From: Bacteroidetes bacterium UBA4416
GTDB taxonomy: Bacteria; Bacteroidota; Bacteroidia; B-17B0; Aurantibacillaceae
DNA length: 64,000 nt
Reading direction: 5' to 3'
Assembly (NCBI GenBank): GCA_002390745.1
Contig: DGQK01000005.1
Coordinates: 3,105 to 67,104 of the forward strand
Below the pieces are notes generated by a model that saw only the letters and a list, made by a program, of their open reading frames with translations, was not told the origin of the DNA and ran no database searches. Numbering within the stretch: position 1 is the stretch's first letter; each line of letters opens with the position of its first letter. Made by a program: the position numbers and the translations under genes. Positions 51,500 through 60,512 of the stretch are shown here, in pieces.

Positions 51500-52447
51500 T
51501 TACAAGCCGATCGAGGCTAAATATTTTTTATCCTGCATCATCCGTTGAATGCCTTCTTCCACCGAAATCAGCTCTTTGCCGAGAATCTGCTTCATCTTGG
51601 TATTATCCGGCTGCCGGCGGGTCATATCGCCTTCCTTCAGGGCAGGAAGATGAATGATCTTCGACTGGCTGCCGGCAAGCTTAATGACCAGCTTTGCCAG
51701 ATCAAGCACACTCATGAGCTTGTCGCTGCCAATGTTCACCACATCGTTCACCAACAGCTGTCGGTTGAGGATCGCAATACAGGTATCCACCGTATCATCC
51801 ACATAGGTAAAGGTCCTTGTTTGCGAACCATCGCCATAAATGGTAATATCCTGGTTTTTCAGGGCTGCCGCCAGAAACTTCGATACCACAAAATCGGTGC
51901 TTTGGTTAGGCCCGTAGGTATTGAAAAAACGGAAAATGGTATAAGGCAATCCGTATTCGAGCTGGTAGCTCCGGAAAAAGCACTCGCCAACATTTTTTAC
52001 CACCGCATAAGGAACGCGTGAATTGAGCGGTGTACGATGCTCGTGCTGAGGGAGTTCCATAGGCTCTCCATACACCTCCGATGAGGACGAGAAGTACACA
52101 TGCTTCACGGAAGACTGCTTCGACAACTCCAGGATGTACTTAATTCCTGAAATATCGTTCAGCACACTGATCGGGTTTTCCTGGGTGCGCGCAACGCCCA
52201 CTACCGCAGCAAAGTGAAAGACATAATCAAAATGTTCGTTTAGCAGCACAGGGGAGATCTCGTCATAATTATTGACGTCTGCTTTAATAAATTTCCAATT
52301 TCCGGTGTTTGTTTGGGGGAGTTTTGTGAGGTAGCCTGTCGATAAATTATCAACCACTACCACAAAATTAGTTTCGTCCTGGATTAGTTTCTCTACCAAT
52401 GCGCCTCCCACATTCCCCGCCCCTCCGGTTACTAATAGTTTCTTCAT
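51500..52447 (-). CDS. NAD-dependent nucleotide-sugar epimerase/dehydratase
   Basis: A 315-residue extended-SDR enzyme acting on a nucleotide sugar. The start is the ATG at 52447 (MKKLLVTGGAGNVGGALVEK), 13 codons inside a longer reading whose extra part overlaps a promoter-like TATCTTAG. The dinucleotide motif is TGGAGNVGG. The catalytic SYK set is YFSSSSEVYGEPME with Tyr/Lys in VPYAVVKNVGECFF, where YAVVK replaces the usual YxxxK spacing. It may be a 4-epimerase or 4,6-dehydratase; the sequence does not decide. It is the first gene of the operon with asnB (15-base gap), the glycosyltransferase and bioD. Confidence 0.88.
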   Translation of the reverse strand: MKKLLVTGGAGNVGGALVEKLIQDETNFVVVVDNLSTGYLTKLPQTNTGNWKFIKADVNNYDEISPVLLNEHFDYVFHFAAVVGVARTQENPISVLNDISGIKYILELSKQSSVKHVYFSSSSEVYGEPMELPQHEHRTPLNSRVPYAVVKNVGECFFRSYQLEYGLPYTIFRFFNTYGPNQSTDFVVSKFLAAALKNQDITIYGDGSQTRTFTYVDDTVDTCIAILNRQLLVNDVVNIGSDKLMSVLDLAKLVIKLAGSQSKIIHLPALKEGDMTRRQPDNTKMKQILGKELISVEEGIQRMMQDKKYLASIGL

Positions 52448-52449
52448 AA

Positions 52450-52762
52450 AAAATTTAGACCCCGCTAAGATACGAGAAAAATTCATTGTCTTGATAATTT
52501 GTCGTGCCCGCCATTTGCCTGTTCATACCCAAAAAGTACAGGACCTGTAAACCTTACGTTCTCCAAAAGACTCATTCGGTACACCACACATCCACATTAC
52601 CTGGCCGCCGGCAGACAGGCCCCAAATAATGAAATGGAGATGTTTCAAAATTTAAATCCTTATGAATTGTAGCTGTTTTTTGCTACCGGCTTCCAATCGG
52701 TGCAGTATGGAATAATAACACGGCATTCGACTATTTTATATGATTCCCAGCGGGATAATATG
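52450..52762. other. About 310-bp intergenic region without a recognised gene
   Basis: Between the divergent epimerase and argS genes. I see a promoter-like box for the epimerase (minus strand TATCTTAG near 52470) and the argS promoter box at 52763. No RNA gene, long ORF or strong hairpin is evident. Confidence 0.4.
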
Positions 52763-52770
52763 TATTTTTG
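52763..52770 (+). promoter_or_regulatory. TAnnTTTG promoter box of argS
   Basis: TATTTTTG ends 6 bases before the ATG at 52777. The transcript would have at most a few bases of leader, so argS appears to be translated from a (nearly) leaderless mRNA. Confidence 0.5.
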
Positions 52771-52776
52771 AAGGCT

Positions 52777-54567
52777 ATGAATATTGAACATTTTTTATCC
52801 AAAACCATTTCGGCTGCCGTCAACCAGCTCTTTACGCTCAACACGAAGCCGGAAGACGTCATTTTGCAAAAAACAAAAAAAGAATTTGAGGGCGACTTCA
52901 CCCTCGTTACTTTTCCATACATCAAAGCCGCTAAGCTTAGCCCTGAAAAAACCGGTGAGGCCATCGGTGAAGAAATCAGCAGGCTCAACAGCGACATCAG
53001 TACATACAATGTGGTCAAGGGCTTTTTAAACATTTCCCTTTCCACAAGTTTCTGGCTAAAGCAATTCAAAACGATCAGCGCCGATGCACATTACGGCATT
53101 AAACCTGCCAACAGCAGCGGAAAGCAGATCATGCTCGAGTACTCCTCTCCCAATACCAACAAACCCTTGCACCTGGGCCATGTGCGCAACAACCTCTTAG
53201 GATACGCGGTGGCTTCTATCCTGAAAACACAGGGCCACGATGTGGTGAAAGTAAACCTGGTAAACGACCGCGGCATCCACATCTGCAAGAGCATGCTGGC
53301 CTGGAAATTATTTGGTAACGGGGAAACGCCTGAATCCAGCGGTTTGAAAGGCGATCACCTCGTAGGGAAATACTATGTGGAGTTTGACAAGGCTTATAAA
53401 AAAGAAATCCAGGAGCTGACAAGCCAGGGCATGAGCAAGGAGAACGCCGAAAAACAGGCACCACTCATGGTCCAGGCGCAAGAGATGCTTCTGAAATGGG
53501 AAGCCGGTGACCCTGAAACCATCAAGCTCTGGAAGATGATGAACAACTGGGTATACGATGGCTTTAAGGTAAGCTACCAGAAGCTCGGTGTTGAATTTGA
53601 TAAAACCTACTACGAAAGCAATACCTATTTGCTGGGTAAGGAAGTCGTGCAGGAAGGTTTGGAAAAAGGGATCTTCTATAAAAAAGAAAACAACAGCGTT
53701 GCCATCGACCTCAGCGCCGATAAGCTGGATGAGAAGATCGTGCTGCGGAGCGACGGCACTTCGGTATACATTACCCAGGACCTTGGCACTGCCATTGAGC
53801 GGTTCAAGGAATACCCGAAGACCAGCCAGATGATCTATACCGTTGGTAACGAGCAGGATTACCATTTCAAAGTGCTGTTCAAGATCCTCGAAAAACTTGG
53901 CTACGACTGGGCGAAAGAGTGCTACCACCTGTCCTATGGCATGGTAGAGCTGCCGGAAGGAAAAATGAAAAGCCGCGAAGGTACCGTGGTGGATGCCGAC
54001 GACCTCATGGACGGCATGGTGGAGGCGGCCCGCGAGGTAACCGAAGCTTCCGGAAAAATCGACAGTTTCAGCCAGGAGGAAAAAGATACGCTGTTTACCA
54101 CCATCGGCATGGGCGCTTTAAAATACTTCATCCTGAAAGTGGATCCGAAAAAGAAAATGCTTTTCGACCCTAAGGAAAGCATCGACCTGCAGGGAAATAC
54201 AGGGCCCTTTATCCAGTATGCGCATGCGCGGATCAAATCCATCCTCAGAAATTATAATAAACCGACCAAGGACCTGGTGATTGAAGCCAATATCCACCTT
54301 CACGAAAAAGAGCGGGAGCTGGTGAAGCTGCTCTACGATTTCCCTAAAGTGCTGGAGGAGGCTGCAAAGACCTATAACCCTTCGGATGTGGCCAATTACA
54401 CGTATGAGCTGGCCAAGCTGTTTAACCAGTTCTTCAGCGAATGCCCGGTATTGAAAGAGGAGAACAATGCCGTCCGGGAATTCCGGATCAAGCTGATCGA
54501 AAGCACGGCTTTGGTTATTAAAAACGGCATGCTGAGCCTTGGCATTGAAGTTCCGGAGAGAATGTAG
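52777..54567 (+). CDS. argS: Arginyl-tRNA synthetase
   Basis: Charges tRNA-Arg with arginine in the cytoplasm. The start is the ATG at 52777 (MNIEHFLSKTISAAVNQLFT); a TTG three codons upstream lies inside the promoter box. The 596 residues show the N-terminal Add1 domain, the HIGH motif as PNTNKPLHLGHVRNNLLG, the KMSKS-like ELPEGKMKSREGTVVDADDL and a C-terminal anticodon-binding helical domain. ArgS often deviates from canonical KMSKS, as here. The gene is monocistronic. Confidence 0.96.
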   Translation: MNIEHFLSKTISAAVNQLFTLNTKPEDVILQKTKKEFEGDFTLVTFPYIKAAKLSPEKTGEAIGEEISRLNSDISTYNVVKGFLNISLSTSFWLKQFKTISADAHYGIKPANSSGKQIMLEYSSPNTNKPLHLGHVRNNLLGYAVASILKTQGHDVVKVNLVNDRGIHICKSMLAWKLFGNGETPESSGLKGDHLVGKYYVEFDKAYKKEIQELTSQGMSKENAEKQAPLMVQAQEMLLKWEAGDPETIKLWKMMNNWVYDGFKVSYQKLGVEFDKTYYESNTYLLGKEVVQEGLEKGIFYKKENNSVAIDLSADKLDEKIVLRSDGTSVYITQDLGTAIERFKEYPKTSQMIYTVGNEQDYHFKVLFKILEKLGYDWAKECYHLSYGMVELPEGKMKSREGTVVDADDLMDGMVEAAREVTEASGKIDSFSQEEKDTLFTTIGMGALKYFILKVDPKKKMLFDPKESIDLQGNTGPFIQYAHARIKSILRNYNKPTKDLVIEANIHLHEKERELVKLLYDFPKVLEEAAKTYNPSDVANYTYELAKLFNQFFSECPVLKEENNAVREFRIKLIESTALVIKNGMLSLGIEVPERM

Positions 54568-54628
54568 AGAAGGGACGGAAGAGACTACAGGGAGAAAAGA
54601 GACCGAAGGGATTGAAGGAGTATTCCGG

Positions 54629-54667
54629 CGACTGTGGTGCCAGAGGCTCTCGAAGGCACCACAGTCG
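54629..54667. repeat. REP-like palindrome with 13-bp arms
   Basis: CGACTGTGGTGCC (54629-54641) and GGCACCACAGTCG (54655-54667) are a perfect inverted pair around the 13-base loop AGAGGCTCTCGAA. The loop contains the CTCTCGAA block found in the other copies. It sits between argS and the cysteine desulfurase gene; it lacks a T-run and is therefore not a simple terminator. Confidence 0.65.
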
Positions 54668-54691
54668 AAGTCCCGACAACTAATTTAGACA

Positions 54692-55822
54692 ATGACCTAT
54701 TTCGATTATAACGCCACCACGCCGGTCGACAAGCGGGTTTTGGAAGAGATGCTTCCTTACTTCAGCGATCACTTCGGGAATGCCGCCAGCAGCACCCATG
54801 CCTTTGGCTGGTATGCGCAGGGCGCGGTCGAAAAGGCCCGGCAGCAGGTGGCAGAGTTCATCCATGCAGAAGCATCGGAGATCGTCTTCACCTCCGGCTC
54901 TACAGAAGCCGTTAACCTGGCCCTGAAAGGCGTGTTTGAAGCCTACCGCAGCAAAGGCAATCACATCATTACCTGCCAGACAGAGCACAAAGCCGTACTG
55001 GATACCTGTGCTTATCTGGAAGAACATGGCGCCGAAGTAACATACCTGCCTGTAGACCGCGAAGGCCGTATCGACCTTGATGAGCTGAAAAACAGCTTCG
55101 GGCCGGGGACCATCCTCGTCGCCCTTATGGCTGCCAACAATGAAACGGGGGTCTTGCAGGATCTGGAAGGCATTGGAACTATTTGCCGGGAACGCGAGGT
55201 GCTTTTCTTCAGTGATACAACCCAGATGGCGGGCAAGCTGCCGGTTGATGTTCAGGACATGAAGCTGGACCTATGCTGTATCTCTGCCCATAAACTCTAT
55301 GGCCCTAAAGGCATCGGGGCGCTGTACGTACGCCGGAAAGGGCCGCGTGTAAGCCTGATTCCCCTGATCCACGGCGGTGGCCACGAAAACGGGAAGCGCA
55401 GCGGAACCCTGAATGTACCTGGTATTGTAGGCCTGGGTAAAGCCTGCGAGCTTTCCAAAAACGAATTCTGGGATAACAACAGCCAGATTTCCCGAATCAG
55501 GGCTTACCTGGAACACCAGCTCCTTGAGATCCCCGGCCTGACCATTAACGGATCCACAAGGCACCGGCTCTACAATACCTCCAATTTGTATTTCCCTCCC
55601 CTGAAAGACGGCAGCAGCCTTTTCAGCCATATTAAAAATACCTATGCGGTATCGTTGGGCTCCGCCTGCACATCGGCACAGGCAACTCCCTCTCATGTAT
55701 TGAAAGCCATGCACTTAAGCAGCCATGAGGCAGAGAACAGCATCCGGTTTTCTTTTGGAACAGGTAATACCTTAAAACAGGTAGAAGAAGCCGCGGAGCA
55801 AATTTTATCGCTTTACAGCTGA
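54692..55822 (+). CDS. Cysteine desulfurase (NifS/IscS family)
   Basis: PLP enzyme that takes sulfur from cysteine for Fe-S clusters and thio-cofactors. The 376 residues start MTYFDYNATTPVDKRVLEEM. The PLP Lys is in CCISAHKLYGPKGIGALYV, the PLP His in ITCQTEHKAVLDTC, and the sulfur-accepting Cys in SLGSACTSAQATPSHVLKAM (a class I NifS/IscS-type loop). Length is normal. There is no iscU or other Fe-S gene next to it, so the target pathway is open. The start codon lies about 10 bases after a promoter-like TAATTTAG, again a very short leader. Confidence 0.93.
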   Translation: MTYFDYNATTPVDKRVLEEMLPYFSDHFGNAASSTHAFGWYAQGAVEKARQQVAEFIHAEASEIVFTSGSTEAVNLALKGVFEAYRSKGNHIITCQTEHKAVLDTCAYLEEHGAEVTYLPVDREGRIDLDELKNSFGPGTILVALMAANNETGVLQDLEGIGTICREREVLFFSDTTQMAGKLPVDVQDMKLDLCCISAHKLYGPKGIGALYVRRKGPRVSLIPLIHGGGHENGKRSGTLNVPGIVGLGKACELSKNEFWDNNSQISRIRAYLEHQLLEIPGLTINGSTRHRLYNTSNLYFPPLKDGSSLFSHIKNTYAVSLGSACTSAQATPSHVLKAMHLSSHEAENSIRFSFGTGNTLKQVEEAAEQILSLYS

Positions 55823-55904
55823 GTTTCGTCCGAAAAATACATCAATTCACATGCCAGCGGGTTATTAACCTTATGATATTCATTATTAACAGATTAGCAA
55901 ATTG

Positions 55905-55931
55905 TATGTTTGGGTTATAATTGTATATTTG
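55905..55931 (+). promoter_or_regulatory. Two TAnnTTTG boxes before the desaturase gene
   Basis: TATGTTTG (55905-55912) and TATATTTG (55924-55931) lie 19 bases apart. The downstream box would start transcription about 25 bases before the ATG at 55962. Confidence 0.55.
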
Positions 55932-55961
55932 CCAATGTTAATTTAATAATTTTAAATATAA

Positions 55962-57068
55962 ATGAGTAATACACTTAGATTTAATACCGCGAACCGATCT
56001 TTCTACTTAACCGCGAAAAAAAGAGTTGACGAATATTTCCGAACAAATAACATTTCCAGATACGGTAATTACAAAATGGTGATCAAAACCATTTTTATGT
56101 TTACGCTTTATTTAAGTCCTTTTGTGCTTCTTTTATTAAATCTGACGGATAACTTCTGGATCCAGAGCCTGTTATGGGTTCTGATGGGCTTTGGCATGAG
56201 CGGTATCGGCCTTTCGGTAATGCATGATGCCAACCACGGCACCTACGCCCGTAATGCCAAACTGAACGCCCTGATGTGCCGCAGTATGAATTTTATAGGG
56301 GGGAGCTCCATCAACTGGCAGTTGCAGCATAACACCCTGCACCATACCTATACGAACATCCACGACCATGATGAGGACATCGCGCCCCTGGGCTTTCTGA
56401 GGTTCGACCCGCATGCCGAATATAAAAAGATCCATAAATACCAGTTCCTTTATGCCTGGTTCTTTTATGGCCTGATGACCATGATGTGGGCAACCACCAA
56501 AGACTTTTCCCAGTTGAAACGTTATAACAGAATGGGCCTGCTGACGGTGCGAAAAACCACCTACAAGAAACAACTTATGCTGCTTGTACTGAACAAGATG
56601 TTCTATTTAGGCTTCAGCCTCGGCCTGCCATTGGTTCTGATGAATGCGCCATGGTACCTGGTCATCGCCGGATGGGCGATCATGCACTTTACCTGTGGCA
56701 TGATCCTGGCTCTGATCTTTCAGCCGGCACACGTGGTTGAGCTTACCGAATTTCCGTTACCGTGCTCCCAGGGCAATATGGCCGACGACTGGGCAGCTCA
56801 CCAGATGAAAACCACGATGAACTTCGCGCAAAAGAGCTGGGCTTTCTCCTGGTTCGTAGGCGGCCTGAACTTTCAGGTAGAGCACCACCTCTTCCCGAAC
56901 ATCTGCCATATCCATTACAAAGACCTGGCACCGATCATCCGGGAAACTGCCAGGGAATTTAACCTGCCTTACCACTCCAAAAAAACGTTCATCGGCGCCC
57001 TCGCCAGCCATGCCAGGCTATTATACGCCCTTGGCCGCGAGCCTCAGGTAAGCACCGCAATGGCATAA
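55962..57068 (+). CDS. Membrane fatty acid desaturase
   Basis: Di-iron integral membrane enzyme that introduces double bonds into acyl chains. The 368 residues show the three histidine boxes: HDANHGTYA (HxxxH), QLQHNTLHHTYTN (HxxHH-type) and QVEHHLFPNICHIHY (HxxHH). About four membrane helices lie between them. No cytochrome b5 domain is fused. The family includes acyl-CoA, acyl-lipid and front-end desaturases; the regiospecificity cannot be read from the sequence. A terminator follows at 57089. Confidence 0.93.
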   Translation: MSNTLRFNTANRSFYLTAKKRVDEYFRTNNISRYGNYKMVIKTIFMFTLYLSPFVLLLLNLTDNFWIQSLLWVLMGFGMSGIGLSVMHDANHGTYARNAKLNALMCRSMNFIGGSSINWQLQHNTLHHTYTNIHDHDEDIAPLGFLRFDPHAEYKKIHKYQFLYAWFFYGLMTMMWATTKDFSQLKRYNRMGLLTVRKTTYKKQLMLLVLNKMFYLGFSLGLPLVLMNAPWYLVIAGWAIMHFTCGMILALIFQPAHVVELTEFPLPCSQGNMADDWAAHQMKTTMNFAQKSWAFSWFVGGLNFQVEHHLFPNICHIHYKDLAPIIRETAREFNLPYHSKKTFIGALASHARLLYALGREPQVSTAMA

Positions 57069-57088
57069 TACTTAACACAAGGGTGTTT

Positions 57089-57120
57089 AAAATGCAGGTC
57101 CTACAGGCCTGCATTTTTTA
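57089..57120 (+). terminator. Terminator after the desaturase gene
   Basis: AAAATGCAGG (57089-57098) pairs with CCTGCATTTT (57108-57117) around a 9-base loop, followed by TT. It separates the desaturase from mpl. Confidence 0.85.
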
Positions 57121-57158
57121 GTTAATTCCGCTTACTTCGTACAACCAATTTAACGATC

Positions 57159-58526
57159 ATGCATGTACATTTAATTGCCATCGGCGGAAGCGCGATGCAT
57201 AATATGGCCCTGGCCTTACACGAAAAAGGATTCCGGGTAACGGGCAGCGACGATGAAATTAATGAACCTTCGAAAAGCCGCCTGAAGCAGGCCGGCATCC
57301 TTCCCCCGGCCATCGGCTGGTTTCCGGAAAAGATCGTGGAAGGGATCGATGCCGTGATCTTAGGCATGCACGCCAGGGAAGACAACCCGGAATTGATCCG
57401 CGCCAGGGAGCTTGGATTAAAAATTTATTCCTATCCCGAATATATTTACGAGGCCACGAGGGATAAAACCCGTGTGGTGATTGGCGGAAGCCACGGCAAA
57501 ACCACCATTACTGCCATGATCCTGCATGTGCTGAACTACCACCGCAAAGACGCCGACTTTATGGTGGGGGCGCAGCTGGAAGGATTCAATACTATGGTAA
57601 GGCTGACAAAAGAGGCTCCGATTGCCATTATCGAAGGCGATGAGTACCTGGCCTCTCCCATCGACAGGCGGCCTAAGTTTCACTTGTACAAACCAAACAT
57701 CGCTATCCTCAGCGGCATTGCCTGGGATCATATCAATGTATTCCCAACCTTCGATATGTATGTGGATCAGTTCCGGATGTTCGTTGACCTGATCGAACCC
57801 GGGGGAAGCCTCATCTACTGTGTTGAAGACGCCGTGTTGAAAGACGTGGCCGAGAAAGCGGGCATGGCCAATGGCATTGAAAAGATCCCCTACTCTGTTC
57901 CGGCCCACCGCATTGAAAACGGCACCACTATCCTGAAGACGGAAACCGGAGATATTCCCTTACTGGTATTTGGCAGACATAACCTGATGAACCTGAATGG
58001 TGCCAGGCTGGTATGCCTGAAGCTCGGCCTGAGCGATCAGCAGTTTTATGAAGCCATCCAAAGCTTCAAGGGCGCAGCCAAACGCCTGGAGCTTGTATAC
58101 AAAAACGAGCACTTTGCTTTTTATAAGGACTTTGCCCATTCGCCCTCCAAACTGAAAGCCACGACCCAAGCGGTGAAGCAGCAATTCGCCGGTCGCTATA
58201 TCATTGCCTGCATGGAGCTACACACCTTCAGCAGCCTCAACGAAACCTTCCTGGCCGAATACAAGGGCGCGATGAACGATGCCGATGAAGCCATCGTCTA
58301 CTTCAACCCGCACACCATTGCCCATAAAAAGCTAAAGCCCATCACGGAGCAGCAGGTGTTTGACTTCTTCGCCCGCACAGACCTCAGGGTCTTTACCGAC
58401 AGCGGAAAATTACAGGATTACCTGAAATCGAAATCCTTAAAAGATAACGTTCTGTTAATGATGAGCTCAGGGAATTTTGATGGGATTGACTTTAAAGACT
58501 TATCTTCGCACCTTCATTTCAATTAA
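57159..58526 (+). CDS. mpl: UDP-N-acetylmuramate:L-alanyl-gamma-D-glutamyl-meso-DAP ligase
   Basis: Cytoplasmic Mur-family ligase that recycles cell-wall tripeptides by joining them to UDP-MurNAc. The 455 residues start MHVHLIAIGGSAMHNMALAL, the Mpl form of the Mur N-terminal Rossmann motif. The P-loop is GGSHGKTTITAMILHVLNY and later segments include NIAILSGIAWDHINVFPTF and FKGAAKRLELVYKNEHFAFY. The initial GGSAMHN motif distinguishes Mpl from MurC (GIGGxGMS). The glycosyltransferase gene follows after 3 bases, so the two are co-transcribed. Confidence 0.93.
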   Translation: MHVHLIAIGGSAMHNMALALHEKGFRVTGSDDEINEPSKSRLKQAGILPPAIGWFPEKIVEGIDAVILGMHAREDNPELIRARELGLKIYSYPEYIYEATRDKTRVVIGGSHGKTTITAMILHVLNYHRKDADFMVGAQLEGFNTMVRLTKEAPIAIIEGDEYLASPIDRRPKFHLYKPNIAILSGIAWDHINVFPTFDMYVDQFRMFVDLIEPGGSLIYCVEDAVLKDVAEKAGMANGIEKIPYSVPAHRIENGTTILKTETGDIPLLVFGRHNLMNLNGARLVCLKLGLSDQQFYEAIQSFKGAAKRLELVYKNEHFAFYKDFAHSPSKLKATTQAVKQQFAGRYIIACMELHTFSSLNETFLAEYKGAMNDADEAIVYFNPHTIAHKKLKPITEQQVFDFFARTDLRVFTDSGKLQDYLKSKSLKDNVLLMMSSGNFDGIDFKDLSSHLHFN

Positions 58527-58529
58527 GCT

Positions 58530-59720
58530 TTGCCTAAAGTCCTGCGCATCATCAACCGTTTTAATATTGGAGGAATCACCTACAATGTAAGTTACTTATC
58601 GAAGTTCCTGGAGCCGGAGTACGAAACCCTGCTGGTGGGCGGCCCGGAGGAAGCGGGCGAGGACAGTTCGCTGTATATCCCTCAGGGCCTGGGACTAAAG
58701 CCGCGCGTGCTCCAACAGTTCCAGCGGAGCATCAGCTTCAGGGCCGATTACCGGGCTTACAAGGAAATCAAAAAACTGATCCGGGAATTCAAGCCGGATA
58801 TTGTTCATACGCATGCCTCCAAAGCCGGGGCTGTAGGGCGGCTGGCAGCCATTCACTGCAAGGTGCCGGTCATCGTGCACACCTTTCACGGGCATGTGTT
58901 CCACTCCTATTTCGGAAAACTGAAAACAGGATTTTACATTTTCATCGAACGCTGGCTGGCAAAACGTTCAAGCGCCATTGTCGCCATCAGCAATAAACAA
59001 AGACAGGAGCTTACGGGTGTATTCCGCATTGCAGCGCCGGAGCAGATGCATGTGATCCCGCTGGGATTCGACCTGAAGCGCTTTACAGAGAACAAAGCGG
59101 AGAACAGGCGCTCCTTTCGGGAGACGTACCAGCTCAAAGACAGTGAGATCGCTATCGGCATCATAGGCCGGCTGGCTCCCGTCAAGAACCACCGCCTCTT
59201 CATCGAAGCTATTGCTCATCTGAAAAAAGAGGGCATCGGCCATTTCAGGGCTTTTGTGATTGGCGACGGGGAAACCCGTGAGGAGATCATGGCCTGTTGT
59301 AAAGAGCTGGGTGTTTCTTTTTCGGAAGGAGGCGCACAACCGGATGCAGAGGTGATCTTCACGTCCTGGATCAAACAGGTGGAATGGGCACTGCACGGGC
59401 TCGACATTGTAGCGTTGACCTCTCTCAATGAAGGCACGCCGGTAAGCATCATCGAAGCCCAGGCTGCCGGAAAGTATGTGGTAGCCACCAATGTGGGAGG
59501 CATCGAAGATGTGCTGCACCCCGATTGCGGGCTGCTCTCGGATGTACAGGATAAGGAAGGCTTTTTCCGGAACCTGGCAAAGGCCTGCCGCGAATTCGGG
59601 AACAAGGACAGGCTTCCGGAAGCCGGCACCGAATGGGCGCTATCCAGGTTCAGCTACCAACGCCTGGTGAGCGATATGAGGCACTTGTACGGCAACTTAA
59701 TAAAACAGCATGGTTTTTGA
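58530..59720 (+). CDS. Glycosyltransferase, GT4 family
   Basis: A 396-residue GT-B sugar transferase. It opens MPKVLRIINRFNIGGITYNV; the start is the TTG at 58530, 3 bases after the mpl stop, since no in-frame ATG lies before the first strand. The N-domain has IVHTHASKAGAVGRLAAIHC and VPVIVHTFHGHVFHSYFGKL, which matches the WcaL/EpsD-type group. The C-domain has IGIIGRLAPVKNHRLFIEAI and the donor-site ALTSLNEGTPVSIIEAQAAG. The sugar and acceptor are not known. It may be part of the exopolysaccharide locus that follows after 42 bases. Confidence 0.92.
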   Translation: MPKVLRIINRFNIGGITYNVSYLSKFLEPEYETLLVGGPEEAGEDSSLYIPQGLGLKPRVLQQFQRSISFRADYRAYKEIKKLIREFKPDIVHTHASKAGAVGRLAAIHCKVPVIVHTFHGHVFHSYFGKLKTGFYIFIERWLAKRSSAIVAISNKQRQELTGVFRIAAPEQMHVIPLGFDLKRFTENKAENRRSFRETYQLKDSEIAIGIIGRLAPVKNHRLFIEAIAHLKKEGIGHFRAFVIGDGETREEIMACCKELGVSFSEGGAQPDAEVIFTSWIKQVEWALHGLDIVALTSLNEGTPVSIIEAQAAGKYVVATNVGGIEDVLHPDCGLLSDVQDKEGFFRNLAKACREFGNKDRLPEAGTEWALSRFSYQRLVSDMRHLYGNLIKQHGF

Positions 59721-59737
59721 TATTGCCGGATAAATCT

Positions 59738-59745
59738 TAAATTTG
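59738..59745 (+). promoter_or_regulatory. TAnnTTTG promoter box of the exopolysaccharide operon
   Basis: TAAATTTG lies 17 bases before the wza-like ATG, giving a leader of roughly 12 bases. Confidence 0.6.
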
Positions 59746-59762
59746 TCACTTAACCGTAGCTT

Positions 59763-60512
59763 ATGCGTTTTTTTAATTATTTCCTGGTTTTGAGTGTTAT
59801 CATCTCGTTATCCTCCTGCAAAGTGTTTCGGTCGAACCTGATGCTTAAAACGCCTAAAGATTATGCTTATGACAAATTAAGCGATTCTCTCAGAGGCCAG
59901 GACTATAAGCTGGCTCCTAACGACATCATTACGGTAAAGATCTTCTCCAATGACGGTTTCAAGATCATCGATCTTGCCAACGTAAACCAGAACTACCAAT
60001 ACGAGATCAATTACGTGCTGGACCGTAACGGTTATGTAAAGCTGCCGTTGGTGGGCAGTGTGCCACTGGCCGGCCTGACGATCAGAGAAAGCGAAACTTA
60101 CCTGGAACAGGTATATGATACCTTTTATGTGAAACCTTTTGTATCGATGAAGGTGATCAACCGGCGTGTCATTGTATTCCCGGGAAATGGCGGTAAAGCT
60201 CAGGTTGTGCCGCTCACCAACAATAATACAACGGTAATCGAGGTGCTGGCACTTTCCGGCGGGATTGCCGAGGATGGAAAGGCCTATAAAGTAAAGCTCA
60301 TCCGGAACGAAGACAAAAAGAAACCGCAGGTATTCCTGATGGACCTGTCGGAAATTAGCGGGTTAAGCGCCGGCAACACCGTGGTTCTTGCCAATGACAT
60401 CGTCTACGTGGAGCCCCGTTACCGTCTTGCCAAAACCCTGGTAGGAGAGCTCACCCCGGTGCTCACGCTTCTTTCCAGCACGTTACTGTTATACACATTA
60501 ATCAAAAGGTAG
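59763..60512 (+). CDS. Wza-like polysaccharide export lipoprotein
   Basis: A 249-residue outer-membrane exporter of the OPX family. The N-terminus is a lipoprotein signal (MRFFNYFLVLSVIISLSSCK, Cys at 19). The Poly_export domain spans about 45-135 (LAPNDIITVKIFSNDGFKII, then NGYVKLPLVGSVPLAGLTIR) and a SLBB domain follows (about 140-215). A C-terminal hydrophobic stretch (GELTPVLTLLSSTLLLYTLI) suggests a membrane anchor instead of the amphipathic Wza barrel, as in the shorter OPX proteins of this phylum. It is directly followed by the Wzc-like gene. Confidence 0.9.
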   Translation: MRFFNYFLVLSVIISLSSCKVFRSNLMLKTPKDYAYDKLSDSLRGQDYKLAPNDIITVKIFSNDGFKIIDLANVNQNYQYEINYVLDRNGYVKLPLVGSVPLAGLTIRESETYLEQVYDTFYVKPFVSMKVINRRVIVFPGNGGKAQVVPLTNNNTTVIEVLALSGGIAEDGKAYKVKLIRNEDKKKPQVFLMDLSEISGLSAGNTVVLANDIVYVEPRYRLAKTLVGELTPVLTLLSSTLLLYTLIKR

